From contig NZ_JAPFQA010000008.1 in the NCBI RefSeq assembly GCF_027563465.1, forward strand, positions 173,190 to 237,189: DNA of 64,000 nt. Direction: 5' to 3'. The stretch comes from Mesorhizobium qingshengii. GTDB taxonomy: Bacteria; Pseudomonadota; Alphaproteobacteria; Rhizobiales; Rhizobiaceae. Of this stretch, positions 19,629-28,782 are shown piece after piece. A program made the translations under genes and the position numbers. How positions within the stretch are numbered: position 1 is the stretch's first letter; each line of letters starts with the position of its first letter. The notes beneath the pieces are model-generated. The model ran no database searches. It worked only from the letters and a program-made list of their open reading frames with translations, and was not told the origin of the DNA.

Positions 19629-20473
19629 GCGGTGTGGACATTTACCTGAGCCATAGGACGATTGCTGCGAGAGTGACAACGGCGCGGTAGTTGCGGGCGG
19701 TTTTCTCGAAGCGCGTTGCAACTCGGCGGAACTGCTTGAGCTTTGAGAAGCAGCATTCGACGAGATGACGCTGAGCATAGAGGTGCTTGTCGAGCGGATA
19801 TTTGATCGAGCGCGATGGGTTGTTGGGTATGACAGCGATCGCATCTTTGGCGGCGATAGCTTGGCGTAGATAGTCGGCGTCATAGGCGGTGTCGGCCATG
19901 ACCACCTTGGCGGGCAGTCCTTCGATCAAGGCGGCGGCTTGCGGCGCATCGCCCTTTTGACCTGCGGTAAGGGTGAACCGCACAGGGCAGCCCAAGCCGC
20001 GTACGGCCATGTGTATCTTGGTGCTCAGGCCGCCGCGGGAGCGACCAAGGGCTTGATCTTCAGACCCCCTTTTTTGGCGCCGGCCGCATGTTGATGGGCC
20101 CGCACGATGGTGGAATCGATGATGAGATATTCGAAGTCCGGATCATCCGACATCGACTCGAAGATGCGCCACCAGACACCCTTGCTGCTCCATCGACTGA
20201 AGCGACGGAAGACGCTGTTCCAATCGCCGAATACATCGGGAAGATCGCGCCAGGGGGAACCTGTTCGCACAATCCACAGCACCGCCTCGACGAACATCCG
20301 GTTATCGCGGCCCGTCGATCCCTTCTGATCAGGGCGCCCGATGATAAGCGGCGCCATCCGCTCCCACGCCGCGTCACTCAATACCAACCGATCCATCACA
20401 CCCAAGGCTGCCTCCAAAAAGCAGTCTTGAATCACGCTGCGATCAAAAAGGGAATCCTAAGAGTCCACACCGC
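19629..20473. mobile_element. IS5-family insertion sequence (IS427-like), 845 bp
   Basis: The ends carry an 11-bp perfect inverted repeat, GCGGTGTGGAC at the left and its complement at the right, which extends to 14 of 16 bp. The element is flanked on both sides by CTAG, consistent with a 4-bp target duplication. One transposase gene in two frames occupies almost the whole element on the minus strand. Size, two-frame transposase and ends fit the IS5 family. Both ends and the coding region look intact, so it may be recently acquired. Confidence 0.88.
19642..20435 (-). CDS. IS5-family DDE transposase, two frames joined by frameshift
   Basis: The N-terminal frame (20435 to 20025) contains the zf/DUF4096-type start (LSDAAWERMAPLI) and the first catalytic aspartate in YLIIDSTIVRAHQHAAG. 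The C-terminal frame, ending at 19642, carries VVMADTAYDAD and the glutamate region HLVECCFSKLK, completing a DDE triad. The two frames meet at a run of six A and five G on the minus strand (about 20064-20074). A shift there gives the family-typical continuation SEDQALGRSRGGLSTKIH. Frameshifting in such A/G runs is usual in this IS group, so the gene is probably functional rather than broken. Confidence 0.85.
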
Positions 20474-20477
20474 CTAG

Positions 20478-20787
20478 TGGGTTCCATCGAGGGCCAGGCG
20501 GTGTCGCTCTCCCGTGGCTAAGCTGCGGCCTTAGTTGAGCAAAGCGGAAGTCGAGCTGGCGGTCCCCTGCTCATGTAGAGTTGGCGTGACGTGAAAGGTC
20601 GAGGTAGTTCGTCGCGTCCTCGTCGTAATTCTTGATGAACTCGTGTAGACGTGCCGAGTTTCCGCCTTGATAGCCCCAGTGGTGCGTAAGCAAGGCGGCG
20701 AACCAGTCGACTATGGCCAGTGAGGCGCGAAGCAGCCATTCGCAACCAGGCGTACACTTCCCAGTTGCTGGAAGCGCATAAAACATT
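20478..20787. other. Intergenic stretch between IS and the 478-aa protein gene
   Basis: No confident gene lies here. On the minus strand a frame ending at 20571 has protein-like composition over its last 50 codons (VDWFAALLTHHWGYQGG, then LHEFIKNYDEDATNYLDL) but has no start of its own and runs into the end of the upstream gene in another frame. It could be a decayed gene fragment. No terminator with a clear T-run is visible. Confidence 0.4.
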
Positions 20788-22224
20788 TCAGGAAAAAGCC
20801 CATTCCGCATCGGCCGGCGTGACCAACCCCTGCCGCAGCCGGCTGTGAAGTTCATTCCATGACGGGTCAGTCACGAAGCCTTTCATGCTTCCACATGCCT
20901 CGGCGAAGGAAATGTCGCCCAAACGGTCGATAAGATCACTCATCCCGCCGTTCATGCCATTTAGGAACAGTTCGAGCGGATCATCATCACACTCAATTGC
21001 CCGATGTCCCCAAGCGCCCGGTACGTCGTCGGTTGCGAGAGCCTGCCGAAGATCTCCATCCACGCCTGCGGCCTCGAGCGCCCGGCAGACGACATAGCGC
21101 ATCAGGGGGTAGTAGATCGGCTGATAGCTGCCTCCAAGCGCGCGCACGCCGGGCAGGATCGACAAAACCAGAAACATCAGCAGGAGATTCGGGACAAGGC
21201 TACGGTTTGCCAGCCGCTCGAGGATGTCGGGGGCTGTGAAGCACGCCACCTTCATACCGGTCGCAGGATCGATGAGTTCGCCGGCGATCAGACGCAGCGG
21301 ACGGCGTTTGCCATTTTCATAGAACCAGAAGAAATCAGTACCCCGAGCGAGCCAGCCACTCCAGGGGCCAGACGCGAGCCCGTCGAGGCCGGCAAGGATG
21401 TTGGAAGCGAACTTCGGGTCTTCCAGCAGTCTCATGCGTAGCCAGGAATTTTCGTCCGACAGATGGTCCGCCACCAGGTCGGCAACATCCTCGTCGTCGA
21501 TCTGCAGGAAGGCAAAGCGGCCTCCGAACATTTTTGGCCAAAGGATGAGATTGGCTGCCTTGATGGCATGCGAGGGCCGCTCGAATTGCGTCTTCGGCAG
21601 AAAGCTACGAAGCAGCGTGAGCGCGTCTCCCTCAGTGTTTGGCTCCGTCGGCAACAACTCGAACCTATAGGGTCCCTGCCCGGCTAACAGGCTGTATCCG
21701 ATCATCCGGCTTCGGCTGAGGCCGAAGACGTTGACCGGCTTCCCGTCAACGGTGAGCCAGCCTGGTCCCTTGCGTGGCTTTTCGACGAGATTCACCGTCG
21801 AAACGGCATAGGAAACGTAGGTCGAACAGCCATGCGCGGCGAGGCCGAGAAGGCTGAAGACGTGTGTGTAAAAGGCTTCCGGCTCCATGAGGAGAAACAA
21901 ATGAGGCCCTGTCTGCATCACACGGCGCCTTTCGAAATCCCTGCAGATTTCCGAGGCGGTGTCGGCAGACAACCCGTTTCGTGTCGCAGCCTTCCTGATG
22001 ATGGCGAGTAGTTTGGTGAAGGCTCGGAGTCGGATTTCTGGCATGGAACCCGAAGCCGGAGCTGTAAACAGGCGAAACGCATAATCGCGTATCGGCCGGG
22101 AATGATATGGTCTCATCCAGGGGTAGAGTGCCGTCAACGACCCCAGGACTGCCTGTTTCGCATCGGCACCTGCTGCTAGCTCTTCCACCTCACGATTCAC
22201 CTTTTTCTTGTGGCTGACCGGCAC
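20788..22224 (-). CDS. Unrecognised 478-aa protein, possible biosynthetic enzyme
   Basis: I do not recognise the family. It is a full-length soluble-looking protein with no signal peptide. A hydrophobic segment near residues 350-370 (LVPNLLLMFLVLSILPGVRAL) may be buried rather than membrane-spanning. Distinct stretches are QTGPHLFLLMEPEAFYTHVF (about 127-146) and STVNLVEKPRKGPGWLTV (about 166-183). Its start lies 35 bp inside the end of the MFS transporter gene, so the two are co-transcribed and translationally linked. With an exporter, two regulators and a methyltransferase alongside, a role in making a small secreted compound is plausible but unproven. Confidence 0.65.
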   Translation of the reverse strand: MPVSHKKKVNREVEELAAGADAKQAVLGSLTALYPWMRPYHSRPIRDYAFRLFTAPASGSMPEIRLRAFTKLLAIIRKAATRNGLSADTASEICRDFERRRVMQTGPHLFLLMEPEAFYTHVFSLLGLAAHGCSTYVSYAVSTVNLVEKPRKGPGWLTVDGKPVNVFGLSRSRMIGYSLLAGQGPYRFELLPTEPNTEGDALTLLRSFLPKTQFERPSHAIKAANLILWPKMFGGRFAFLQIDDEDVADLVADHLSDENSWLRMRLLEDPKFASNILAGLDGLASGPWSGWLARGTDFFWFYENGKRRPLRLIAGELIDPATGMKVACFTAPDILERLANRSLVPNLLLMFLVLSILPGVRALGGSYQPIYYPLMRYVVCRALEAAGVDGDLRQALATDDVPGAWGHRAIECDDDPLELFLNGMNGGMSDLIDRLGDISFAEACGSMKGFVTDPSWNELHSRLRQGLVTPADAEWAFS

Positions 22225-23395
22225 CGACGCTCAAACACAAAATACTGATGAGGAGCACCACTCCGAAGCTGAAGAAGATCGTCGAAGGAAATGCTCGATC
22301 TCCTACAGCGGCGCCGATGCCGAAGACGAGTAACCCGAGCGCCACGGCCACACTGTGCATAATGCCTTTGGCCCGGCCCAACAGATAAATGGACACATAC
22401 GACTGCAATGTGACTTCAACGCTGACGCGTCCAAGATTGTATAGAAATCCGAGCGCGGCAAAAAGGATCACTGGCCAGGGCGTGCGCAGATATGCCAGCG
22501 CCATGAGTACCAGCGCCGTTAAGCCCAGAAGCATGAGATGCCGCGCATGGGTACTCATCGCTCTTTCAATTCGGAACAGAGAGACAGTGCCGATCAGCGA
22601 GCCCGCCGACCATGCAGCCTCGAGGTAGCCGAAATCCACGGCAGTACCCTTCTGCTCCTGGAAGACGAAGCTCGATCCCATGACGCTGACAAGCACCGCG
22701 CTTGTATAGAGAAGCGCGTAGACGACGATGAGACGACGCAGGCTCGGATCGATTAGTGCTGCAGAGATCTTGGCGATGCGGAGATCGCGCGAAACCGGTT
22801 CCAGCCGCATCAAGGCAAGACAGCCCGCTGAAAATAGGAAGAAGGCAGCAAGAACGGTGAATGGCAAGGCTGGGGAGCGCTGATGCAGCAAAGGCCCTGC
22901 AAGCAGAGCTGCGCCCAGGTTACCGACCTGCATGACGAAGAAGACGGTGGAATTCGAAGCTACAAGATCGCGGCCGTCAGCTATCACGGGGATCATTGAT
23001 TGAGAGCTCGTAAGCGCGACACGGTCGCAAAACGAAAACAGGGCTGCTGAAAGGCAGATAATCAGAACCACGTCCATGTAGAGGAGCGCGCAAGCGGTCG
23101 CCAGCAAAACGACGAAGCGGCCGAGGTCTGCCGCAACGTTCAAGCGTCGCCTGTCAAATCGATCCGCCGCCAGGCCGGCCAAAGGGCTGGCGATGAATTC
23201 GACAATGCTTGCGATCGCAAGGAACGTCGCCACGCCGGCGGTTCCGTACCCTCGCTCGACGAGAATCCAGGCGGAGGCGATGTAGTAGCCGTTTCGGGCG
23301 ACAGCCGCCGATAGCGTGCTGGCCAGGAATCCGAAGCGGGGATTGGACGGGTCGGCCCGTCCCTTGGCATGATGAATGCGAACCAGGTTTGACAT
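22190..23395 (-). CDS. MFS transporter, probable small-molecule exporter
   Basis: This 401-aa protein has the twelve-helix pattern of the major facilitator superfamily. The loop motif GLAADRFDRRRL (about residues 74-85) between helices 2 and 3 corresponds to the conserved MFS motif A. The overall look resembles EntS/Bcr-type drug or siderophore exporters. It is upstream of, and overlaps by 35 bp, the 478-aa protein gene; the AraC-type regulator gene lies about 108 bp further upstream on the same strand. A natural reading is export of the product of the neighbouring enzymes. Substrate unknown. Confidence 0.8.
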   Translation of the reverse strand: MSNLVRIHHAKGRADPSNPRFGFLASTLSAAVARNGYYIASAWILVERGYGTAGVATFLAIASIVEFIASPLAGLAADRFDRRRLNVAADLGRFVVLLATACALLYMDVVLIICLSAALFSFCDRVALTSSQSMIPVIADGRDLVASNSTVFFVMQVGNLGAALLAGPLLHQRSPALPFTVLAAFFLFSAGCLALMRLEPVSRDLRIAKISAALIDPSLRRLIVVYALLYTSAVLVSVMGSSFVFQEQKGTAVDFGYLEAAWSAGSLIGTVSLFRIERAMSTHARHLMLLGLTALVLMALAYLRTPWPVILFAALGFLYNLGRVSVEVTLQSYVSIYLLGRAKGIMHSVAVALGLLVFGIGAAVGDRAFPSTIFFSFGVVLLISILCLSVGAGQPQEKGES

Positions 23396-23502
23396 GAGCG
23401 GCGTATCCGGGCTGACCGCCGATGGATACCTTCTTCCGCCGAGCCTGCTTTACTGTGATGTTGGGGTTTTCCGATACTTGCTGAGAACCGACAAGCGGCG
23501 GC

Positions 23503-24390
23503 CTAGATTCTACACTTGCGACGAAATTCCGTGGGGGCCGAGGCGAAGGCTCGCTTAAAGGCGGTCGTGAAATGGCTCGAGCTGCCGAAGCCACATTCCA
23601 TCGCGATTTCTGTCGCCGACAAATTGGTCGATCGCAGCATATCCGCGGAGTGCTCCAATCTGCGCTGCGCAATGAATGCGTGCGGTGTCATGCCTGTCGA
23701 CTGCTTGAAGGCCCTCCAGAAATGGAACCGGCTAACCCCAACCTCTTTTGCCAAATCAGCGAGCGTAGGTCTGCCGCCCGACAAGGCCTCGATCATTCCC
23801 ACCGCGCGCTTGAGATCGAACGATGACAAACCGCCTTTTGCCGGTTCCTGATGGACGCCGTTCAACCTGAACATTTGCCCGAGCAATTGCGTGGCCTGGC
23901 ACTCCACCATCGTTGCGCTGATGGGGTCAGGCTGCTTGAGCTCCAAGACAATCCTCTGCAACGCCAACTCTACAGTGGTGTCCCGGAATCCGATCGAAGG
24001 CGGCAGCACTGCCGCGCGATTGCGAGCCATTCCCGCAAACACGTCGTCGGCGAACCCCTTTTCAATCGAGACCAGCAGGTAGGAAGCGGTCGCGTCCCCC
24101 TCGTCCCACCCATTCCAATCACTGCCGGCGGGCATGAAGATTATCGAACCGGCCCGGCGCGGCAAAAAGGCAATCCGGCGCCCGTCCACAACGTCTTCTC
24201 CGCGGCACGCCGTGCCCTTCAGGTTCATCAAGAACACATGGTTTGGCTGGAGGATTCTTGTCTCCTGGCGCTCAAGCCCGGTTCTTTTGACTACGTCCGC
24301 CCGCACGCTCCCCCAATTCTCATACTTGTGGGCAAGCGATTGGTGGCGTGAACGGCGGTTCTCGGTCGGGTCGAGGGCAAGAGTATTCAC
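23503..24390 (-). CDS. AraC-family transcriptional regulator
   Basis: This 295-aa protein has an N-terminal cupin-like sensing region and two C-terminal helix-turn-helix units: PTLADLAKEVGVSRFHFWRA (about 205-224) and LSATEIAMECGFGSSSHFTT (about 253-272), ending in the usual FRRKC. It is transcribed toward the MFS and 478-aa protein genes and divergently from the methyltransferase gene across 278 bp, a typical arrangement for a local activator of both sides. The effector is unknown. Confidence 0.88.
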   Translation of the reverse strand: MNTLALDPTENRRSRHQSLAHKYENWGSVRADVVKRTGLERQETRILQPNHVFLMNLKGTACRGEDVVDGRRIAFLPRRAGSIIFMPAGSDWNGWDEGDATASYLLVSIEKGFADDVFAGMARNRAAVLPPSIGFRDTTVELALQRIVLELKQPDPISATMVECQATQLLGQMFRLNGVHQEPAKGGLSSFDLKRAVGMIEALSGGRPTLADLAKEVGVSRFHFWRAFKQSTGMTPHAFIAQRRLEHSADMLRSTNLSATEIAMECGFGSSSHFTTAFKRAFASAPTEFRRKCRI

Positions 24391-24668
24391 GTATCCACAG
24401 TCTCCTTACTGGCGAGTGGCCAGTCGTTGCGTGATGTGGCGAACCATGGGTTGCTGAACAACACGCAAATAACTCTGGATTGGTAGAAGATGTGACTTTA
24501 GCGAAAAAATGGCAAGCGAGTGAAAGCCGCCTGTATCCGGCAGGTCTACCAGTTGGCTCAGCCAATACTTGAGCCCGGTGAAATATTAGACCACTCTTAT
24601 CTTAGTGGAATTTCGCCCATCGACGTATCGGCATCTCACCAATGGAACGGTGCTGGAGGCATACTGCG

Positions 24669-25664
24669 ATGCGTGGACTCGACGACTTTCTGGCTGAGTG
24701 CGACCATGGCCCACGGATCAACGGACTAGCCGGCTTTTTCGCGGCGACCGCGGCCGGAAAGAGCGGGATGCCAATCCGCAAGCCAGTCGCCGACGCCCGC
24801 CTTCTGCCGAGCGATGAACTGCTGCGCGGCCTGGTCAGCCTGCATGCGGCACGACAAGGTTTTTTCGACCAGCACTACCACGGCAGCATTCCCTACAGAC
24901 TGGAGGAAGAGTGCCGGATGGCCTATGCAGTGCTGAAATATGCCCGCCAACGTGGCGCTCCGCTTTCGCTATACAGCCTTGGAACTGCGGAAGGCACGAT
25001 GGCGAGAACGTTGTCGGAACTGTCCGAGGGACAGATACGCACGCTGTCGTGCAGCCCGAACGCGGAGAATTACACAAGCTTCATGGCCTATGGCGAACCG
25101 CCGCACGCCGACTTCTTCATTGGTCCCTTCCATAAGTTGACCAAGGACGTCCTGAGCTCGGATCCGCGACTGGCAAATTTCGCCCACGGCTTCGATATTA
25201 TTCTGGAAGATACGACCTTTCAGATGTACTCGCCAAACAGAGCAAGCCAGATCGAGTTCGTGACCCAGCACCTCAAGCAGGACGGAATCTTCGTCTTCGT
25301 CGAGAAGTTCCGGGCTGTCGAGGAGCCGGACTACAGGCGTCGCGAATACCAGAAGGATTTCGGCTTCAAGGCGCGCTATTTTCCCCCAGACGAAATCGAG
25401 AAGAAGCAAACCCTCGTTCTGGATACGATGTTCGGCAGTGAGGTCACTTTGGCGCAGATGGCTGACGCGATACGCGCGCATTTCAGCTACTGCTCCCTGA
25501 CGTGGAACAGCGGAAATTTCTGCAGCCTGGCTGCGAGCAACAGCGAGGAAAACCTGAACCGGTACCTTTCCCAGATGGCTACGCCAGCCATTCCGCACGA
25601 GTACGTCTACGAAACCAGCTTGTATCCGACCCTGCCGGTGAGCCGCGCCGCCGCGCAGGAATAG
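24669..25664 (+). CDS. Class I SAM-dependent methyltransferase-like protein
   Basis: The start at 24669 (MRGLDDFLAE) is chosen because a strong GGAGG lies 9 bp before it; an ATG at 24642 would place that site inside the gene. The 331-aa product has a Rossmann methyltransferase pattern: motif I LYSLGTAEGTMARTL (about 98-112), a motif II/III region with CSPNAENY, motif IV-like FDIILEDTTFQMYS, and LKQDGIFVFVEKF after it. The C-terminal half contains FPPDEIEKKQTLVLDTM, probably substrate binding. The acceptor is unknown. It is divergent from the AraC gene and 11 bp upstream of a LysR gene, forming part of the putative metabolite locus. Confidence 0.72.
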   Translation: MRGLDDFLAECDHGPRINGLAGFFAATAAGKSGMPIRKPVADARLLPSDELLRGLVSLHAARQGFFDQHYHGSIPYRLEEECRMAYAVLKYARQRGAPLSLYSLGTAEGTMARTLSELSEGQIRTLSCSPNAENYTSFMAYGEPPHADFFIGPFHKLTKDVLSSDPRLANFAHGFDIILEDTTFQMYSPNRASQIEFVTQHLKQDGIFVFVEKFRAVEEPDYRRREYQKDFGFKARYFPPDEIEKKQTLVLDTMFGSEVTLAQMADAIRAHFSYCSLTWNSGNFCSLAASNSEENLNRYLSQMATPAIPHEYVYETSLYPTLPVSRAAAQE

Positions 25665-25675
25665 GCGCTTAAGCC

Positions 25676-26635
25676 TTGGGACAGGTCAACAACACGCTCC
25701 GCCGTTTGGACCATGTCTTCGCAGCTGTCGACCATGGCAGCCTCAGGCAGGCTGCCAGAGCTCTCAGAGTGAGGGAATCCTGTGTCAGCCGCAACATCGT
25801 TGCCCTCGAGCAATTGCTGGACATGCAGTTGTTTGACCGCGACGTCCGTGGCGTTCGGCTGACCGAGGCGGGCCGGGCCTGGGTCGACCTTGTCCGCGCT
25901 CATTATGAAGGCTTGCGCGATGCCCTGGCCGGAAGTAGTCGCGGTCACCAGGATGCGAGAACGGTCAGGATAGGGTTATGCGCCCAGATGGGGCGCACGT
26001 TCGTAGCACGTCTCATCGATCGTTTTGGCCGTTTGCATCCGGACGTGTGCGTCGCGATCGAAGACGTTCCAGTCGAACAGTGCCTGGCGGCTATACGCCG
26101 CCGGCGCCTCGATATCGTCTTCACGCATGGGCTTGAGAACGCCGCCCTGTGCCGTAGCGAGATATTTGCGCACGAGCGCTTGTTCGTTCTCCTGCCCTGT
26201 CACCATCCGCTTGCTGAAAGGCCTGCGGTCACATGGGCAGATCTCGCAGATACGTGCCTGCTGGTTTCAGTCGCATCGCCGCAGGATCCGGGTTTGCTGC
26301 AGCATATCGCCGCGAATGGTGGCCCCACTGTCCAGATATGTCGCGCCAGCGAAGCAACGGTCATCCTCAAGGTGCAACTCGGGCAAGGCGTGACTCTCGC
26401 GGGCGAAGGCTTTGCCAGGACAGTTGCCATCGACGCCACGGTGTGGAAACCGATCCGTGGCCAGAGCAGCATCAGTTCGATCAAGGCAGTATGGCTGGAA
26501 TCGAATCCAAAGCGCGCGCTTTTGCGGCTGGTTGGGACCGCAAGAAACATGGTGACAGGAGCGCGACCCGGGCCTGCCCCCGTCAATGCGGGAAGCACGG
26601 AACGGCGTGGTGCGATTTCTGAAGTCACGCCATGA
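25676..26635 (+). CDS. LysR-family transcriptional regulator
   Basis: This 319-aa protein starts at TTG (25676), 11 bp after the methyltransferase stop. The N-terminal winged helix-turn-helix is clear (LDHVFAAVDHGSLRQAARAL, then ESCVSRNIVALEQLLDMQLF, DRDVRGVRLTEAG), and the rest follows the LysR effector-binding fold (TVRIGLCAQMGRTFVARLID). It is probably in one transcript with the methyltransferase. A locus with both an AraC and a LysR regulator suggests control by two signals. The ligand is not predictable. Confidence 0.85.
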   Translation: MGQVNNTLRRLDHVFAAVDHGSLRQAARALRVRESCVSRNIVALEQLLDMQLFDRDVRGVRLTEAGRAWVDLVRAHYEGLRDALAGSSRGHQDARTVRIGLCAQMGRTFVARLIDRFGRLHPDVCVAIEDVPVEQCLAAIRRRRLDIVFTHGLENAALCRSEIFAHERLFVLLPCHHPLAERPAVTWADLADTCLLVSVASPQDPGLLQHIAANGGPTVQICRASEATVILKVQLGQGVTLAGEGFARTVAIDATVWKPIRGQSSISSIKAVWLESNPKRALLRLVGTARNMVTGARPGPAPVNAGSTERRGAISEVTP

Positions 26636-26732
26636 CTGGGCGGCGCGACTGAACCGCGTTCGCCTTAGTGGTCCGGCCTCTAACCACCCTCCGAACGCTT
26701 TGCACTGGCAAAACCCCGATCCGTCGCAATGA

Positions 26733-27326
26733 ACCTCTCCAGCATCGCAACGATGAGGCGCGGCGCATCGGCAGGCCGTTGAGGGATATTCCGGCGGCAG
26801 TCCGTCGGGCATCCGCCGTGAGGTCGAGCAGGAACGTGCGCTCGGTCAACTCGACGACGTTGTTGAGCGCTATGAGCAGGCCGTGAGGCATGACCTTGCT
26901 CCCGCAGGCCCGGCGGCAGCGCGGCTGAAGACGGAGTTCGCAAGAATCCGGTACGAGCTGGGCGATCTGCCGGGCCGGATCGTCGATCCGCAACGGCTGC
27001 GCGCCATGCCGGCCCGTCTCGGACGCACGCTGCATACCGGGATGCTCGCAGACTGCTTCTTCGACCCCGAGACGGCGCTGTGCCTCGACCACGGCAAGGA
27101 CGATCTCGACCACACGGCGCCGGCGCTGTCGCAGTGTCGCCCCGATCGCTGCCCCAATGCCTGCATCACGCGCTCCCATCTGCCGCTGTGGCAAGCATCC
27201 ATCGCCGACGCGGAACGGCTGCTCGCTGACCGCCGGCTCTCACGCCTCCAGCGCATCGCGCTTGAGCGGGACATCGAACGCATGCGCCGCCTGATCCCAC
27301 CCCTGCTGGAAGGACCTGACGCATGA
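26733..27326 (+). pseudogene. C-terminal remnant of a Tn554-TnpB-like tyrosine recombinase
   Basis: The frame is open from 26733, just after an in-frame TGA at 26730, with no start and no catalytic domain. The preserved tail has SGGSPSGIRREVEQER, then a helical stretch, then CFFDPETALCL and CRPDRCPNACITRSHLPLW. That cysteine/histidine-rich ending is typical of the second integrase in recombinase trios followed by a DUF6262 protein. It overlaps the DUF6262-like remnant by 4 bp. The upstream recombinase gene and the R-H-R-Y domain are absent, so the module cannot act on its own. Confidence 0.65.
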
Positions 27327-27690
27327 AGCCGATCGGCAAGAATGCCACCCAAGCCATCGAAGAGGCGCTCGCTCGCCTTGCGGCGAACCCGGGAAGCGGT
27401 AGGCTCACCGCGGCGCGTCTTGCCGCAGAGGCTGGAGTGTCTCGCGCCACCCTTTATCGCGCGCCTGAGCTCTTGCGCCGGCTCCGCGCTTGGACGTTGC
27501 CGATGTCGCAGAGCCTCGAACGGCTGCAGATCGCATTCGTGAGCTCGAGGCCCTGGTCTTAGCGCTGAAGGGTCGTGAATCCGACGAGCTGCGCGAACTC
27601 AGGGCGGCGAACCGGCATATGGCTCAGCACATCCAGGTGCTCAGTCTGCTCGTGCAAGACCAACAGCGCAGGCTGGTGGTCAAAATCTAA
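27323..27690 (+). pseudogene. Frameshifted DUF6262/TnpC-like protein
   Basis: The first frame gives MKPIGKNATQAIEEALARL and a TetR-like helix-turn-helix (LTAARLAAEAGVSRATLYR). It ends prematurely at 27562. The expected coiled-coil C-terminus (ADRIRELEALVLALKGRE, then HIQVLSLLVQDQQRRL) is in another frame, open from about 27490 to 27690, so a frameshift near 27480 separates the halves. This is the third member of a recombinase trio. Its stop codon lies within the left copy of the 23-bp inverted repeat. Confidence 0.7.
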
Positions 27691-27704
27691 CGCTAGGTAC
27701 CCTA
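27682..27704 (+). repeat. Left copy of 23-bp inverted repeat bounding the fluoride block
   Basis: This stretch, starting AAAATCTAACGCT and ending GGTACCCTA, is repeated in inverted orientation at 37700-37722 with one mismatch in 23. It contains the stop codon of the DUF6262-like remnant. Confidence 0.8.
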
Positions 27705-28033
27705 AACTAACCGCCGCAAAGGCTGGGGTCTTGTACCTTGGCATCGGCCACCGGATCGAGCCGGTTGCGCCGGAAGCTGCCATTCTCCGCCTGATCGACC
27801 TATGACCGGGTTCGGCCATTCCGGCCGTTCTTCGTGAATTGAATCGTTCTGGGATGCGAGCTAACTGAGGGCTGTCCACTGCCGGCAACTCTTAGCTGCC
27901 TCTGCCAAGGCGACCTTTCACAATGTTAGGCAGCGGGACAAGCTACTACCCGGCATCCAGCCATAGGCGAATAGGCATACCCCTATCTCATGCCGCTCTC
28001 CGCGGTCATCTGCCCAGATCCGGCCCGTCTAAT
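27691..28033. other. Intergenic stretch after the recombinase remnant
   Basis: Apart from the left 23-bp repeat, no gene, terminator or promoter is evident here. The short open frames have no recognisable protein character. Confidence 0.4.
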
Positions 28034-28606
28034 TCATGCACCATCGGACTTCCGGGCAACGCCGCCAACGTTTTCCTCCTGAGCGGCGAACACGTTGTGC
28101 GCGTAGGCATCCAGAATCCCTTCGCATCTGACCAGCCAGTCGCGGGCCTCGTTGGCGCGAGGGGCAGTGTAAAAATCGTTCTTCTCGATCTTGGCGAACC
28201 AGGTCTTGAATTTCGCGAACTCCTGTTCGTTTTCCTCCAGCTCGGCATACGTGAAATGCCGCACACGGGTTTCCTCGGCGATCTCCTGCTCGTAGGCTTC
28301 GCACTTGCTGATCAGTTCGCCGTATTCCTCGTCCCGGTCGGAATTGAAGCGCCGGATGATCTTTTCCTCCTGCCTGGGATCAAGTCCCGCCGCAGTGAAC
28401 AATACGGCCTCGCCCTCCATCTCCGCGATTTCGTTCTCCAGCATCTTGAGGCGGCGCAGATGGTCGTCGGATTTCGGCAGCAGGCACACGCCCCCTTGCA
28501 TGTACACGGCCCCCATCCCTTTGAGCTTGCGCCACACCGAGATGCGCTTGCGCGCTGGTTCAGGCGGCATCTTGTACGTCAGCAACAGCCACTCAAGTGC
28601 TTTCAT
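28034..28606 (-). CDS. ChrB N-terminal-domain protein
   Basis: This 190-aa protein matches the N-terminal domain of chromate-resistance regulator ChrB: WLLLTYKMPPEPARKRISVW at the start, then KGMGAVYMQGGVCLLPKSDD and GGEA-like EGEAVLF. The C-terminal enzymatic domain of full ChrB is missing, and no chrA chromate transporter is nearby. Stand-alone N-terminal proteins of this type exist and are usually next to transporters. It is divergent from the COG4280 membrane protein gene, and a GTTAC-N4-GTAAC palindrome lies 14 bp upstream of its start, so a regulatory role over the divergent operon is plausible. Confidence 0.75.
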   Translation of the reverse strand: MKALEWLLLTYKMPPEPARKRISVWRKLKGMGAVYMQGGVCLLPKSDDHLRRLKMLENEIAEMEGEAVLFTAAGLDPRQEEKIIRRFNSDRDEEYGELISKCEAYEQEIAEETRVRHFTYAELEENEQEFAKFKTWFAKIEKNDFYTAPRANEARDWLVRCEGILDAYAHNVFAAQEENVGGVARKSDGA

Positions 28607-28620
28607 GGATCATCTTGCCT

Positions 28621-28634
28621 GTTACCGCCGTAAC
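28621..28634. promoter_or_regulatory. Candidate operator palindrome GTTAC-CGCC-GTAAC
   Basis: A perfect 5-bp inverted repeat with a 4-bp spacer lies just upstream of the chrB-like gene in the divergent intergenic region. It could be the binding site of the ChrB-like protein. Assignment is from position only. Confidence 0.35.
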
Positions 28635-28782
28635 ATATATCGTCACGCCATCGTTGCAACGCACCTGCGGCTTTCGAACTGTACGATGATACCCATGGCA
28701 GGATTGACCATGGATTGCCAGCCCGACCACCACGACCCGGTCGGCACGCATTGAAAGCCATTCGGGCGTAGGGGGATAGAAG

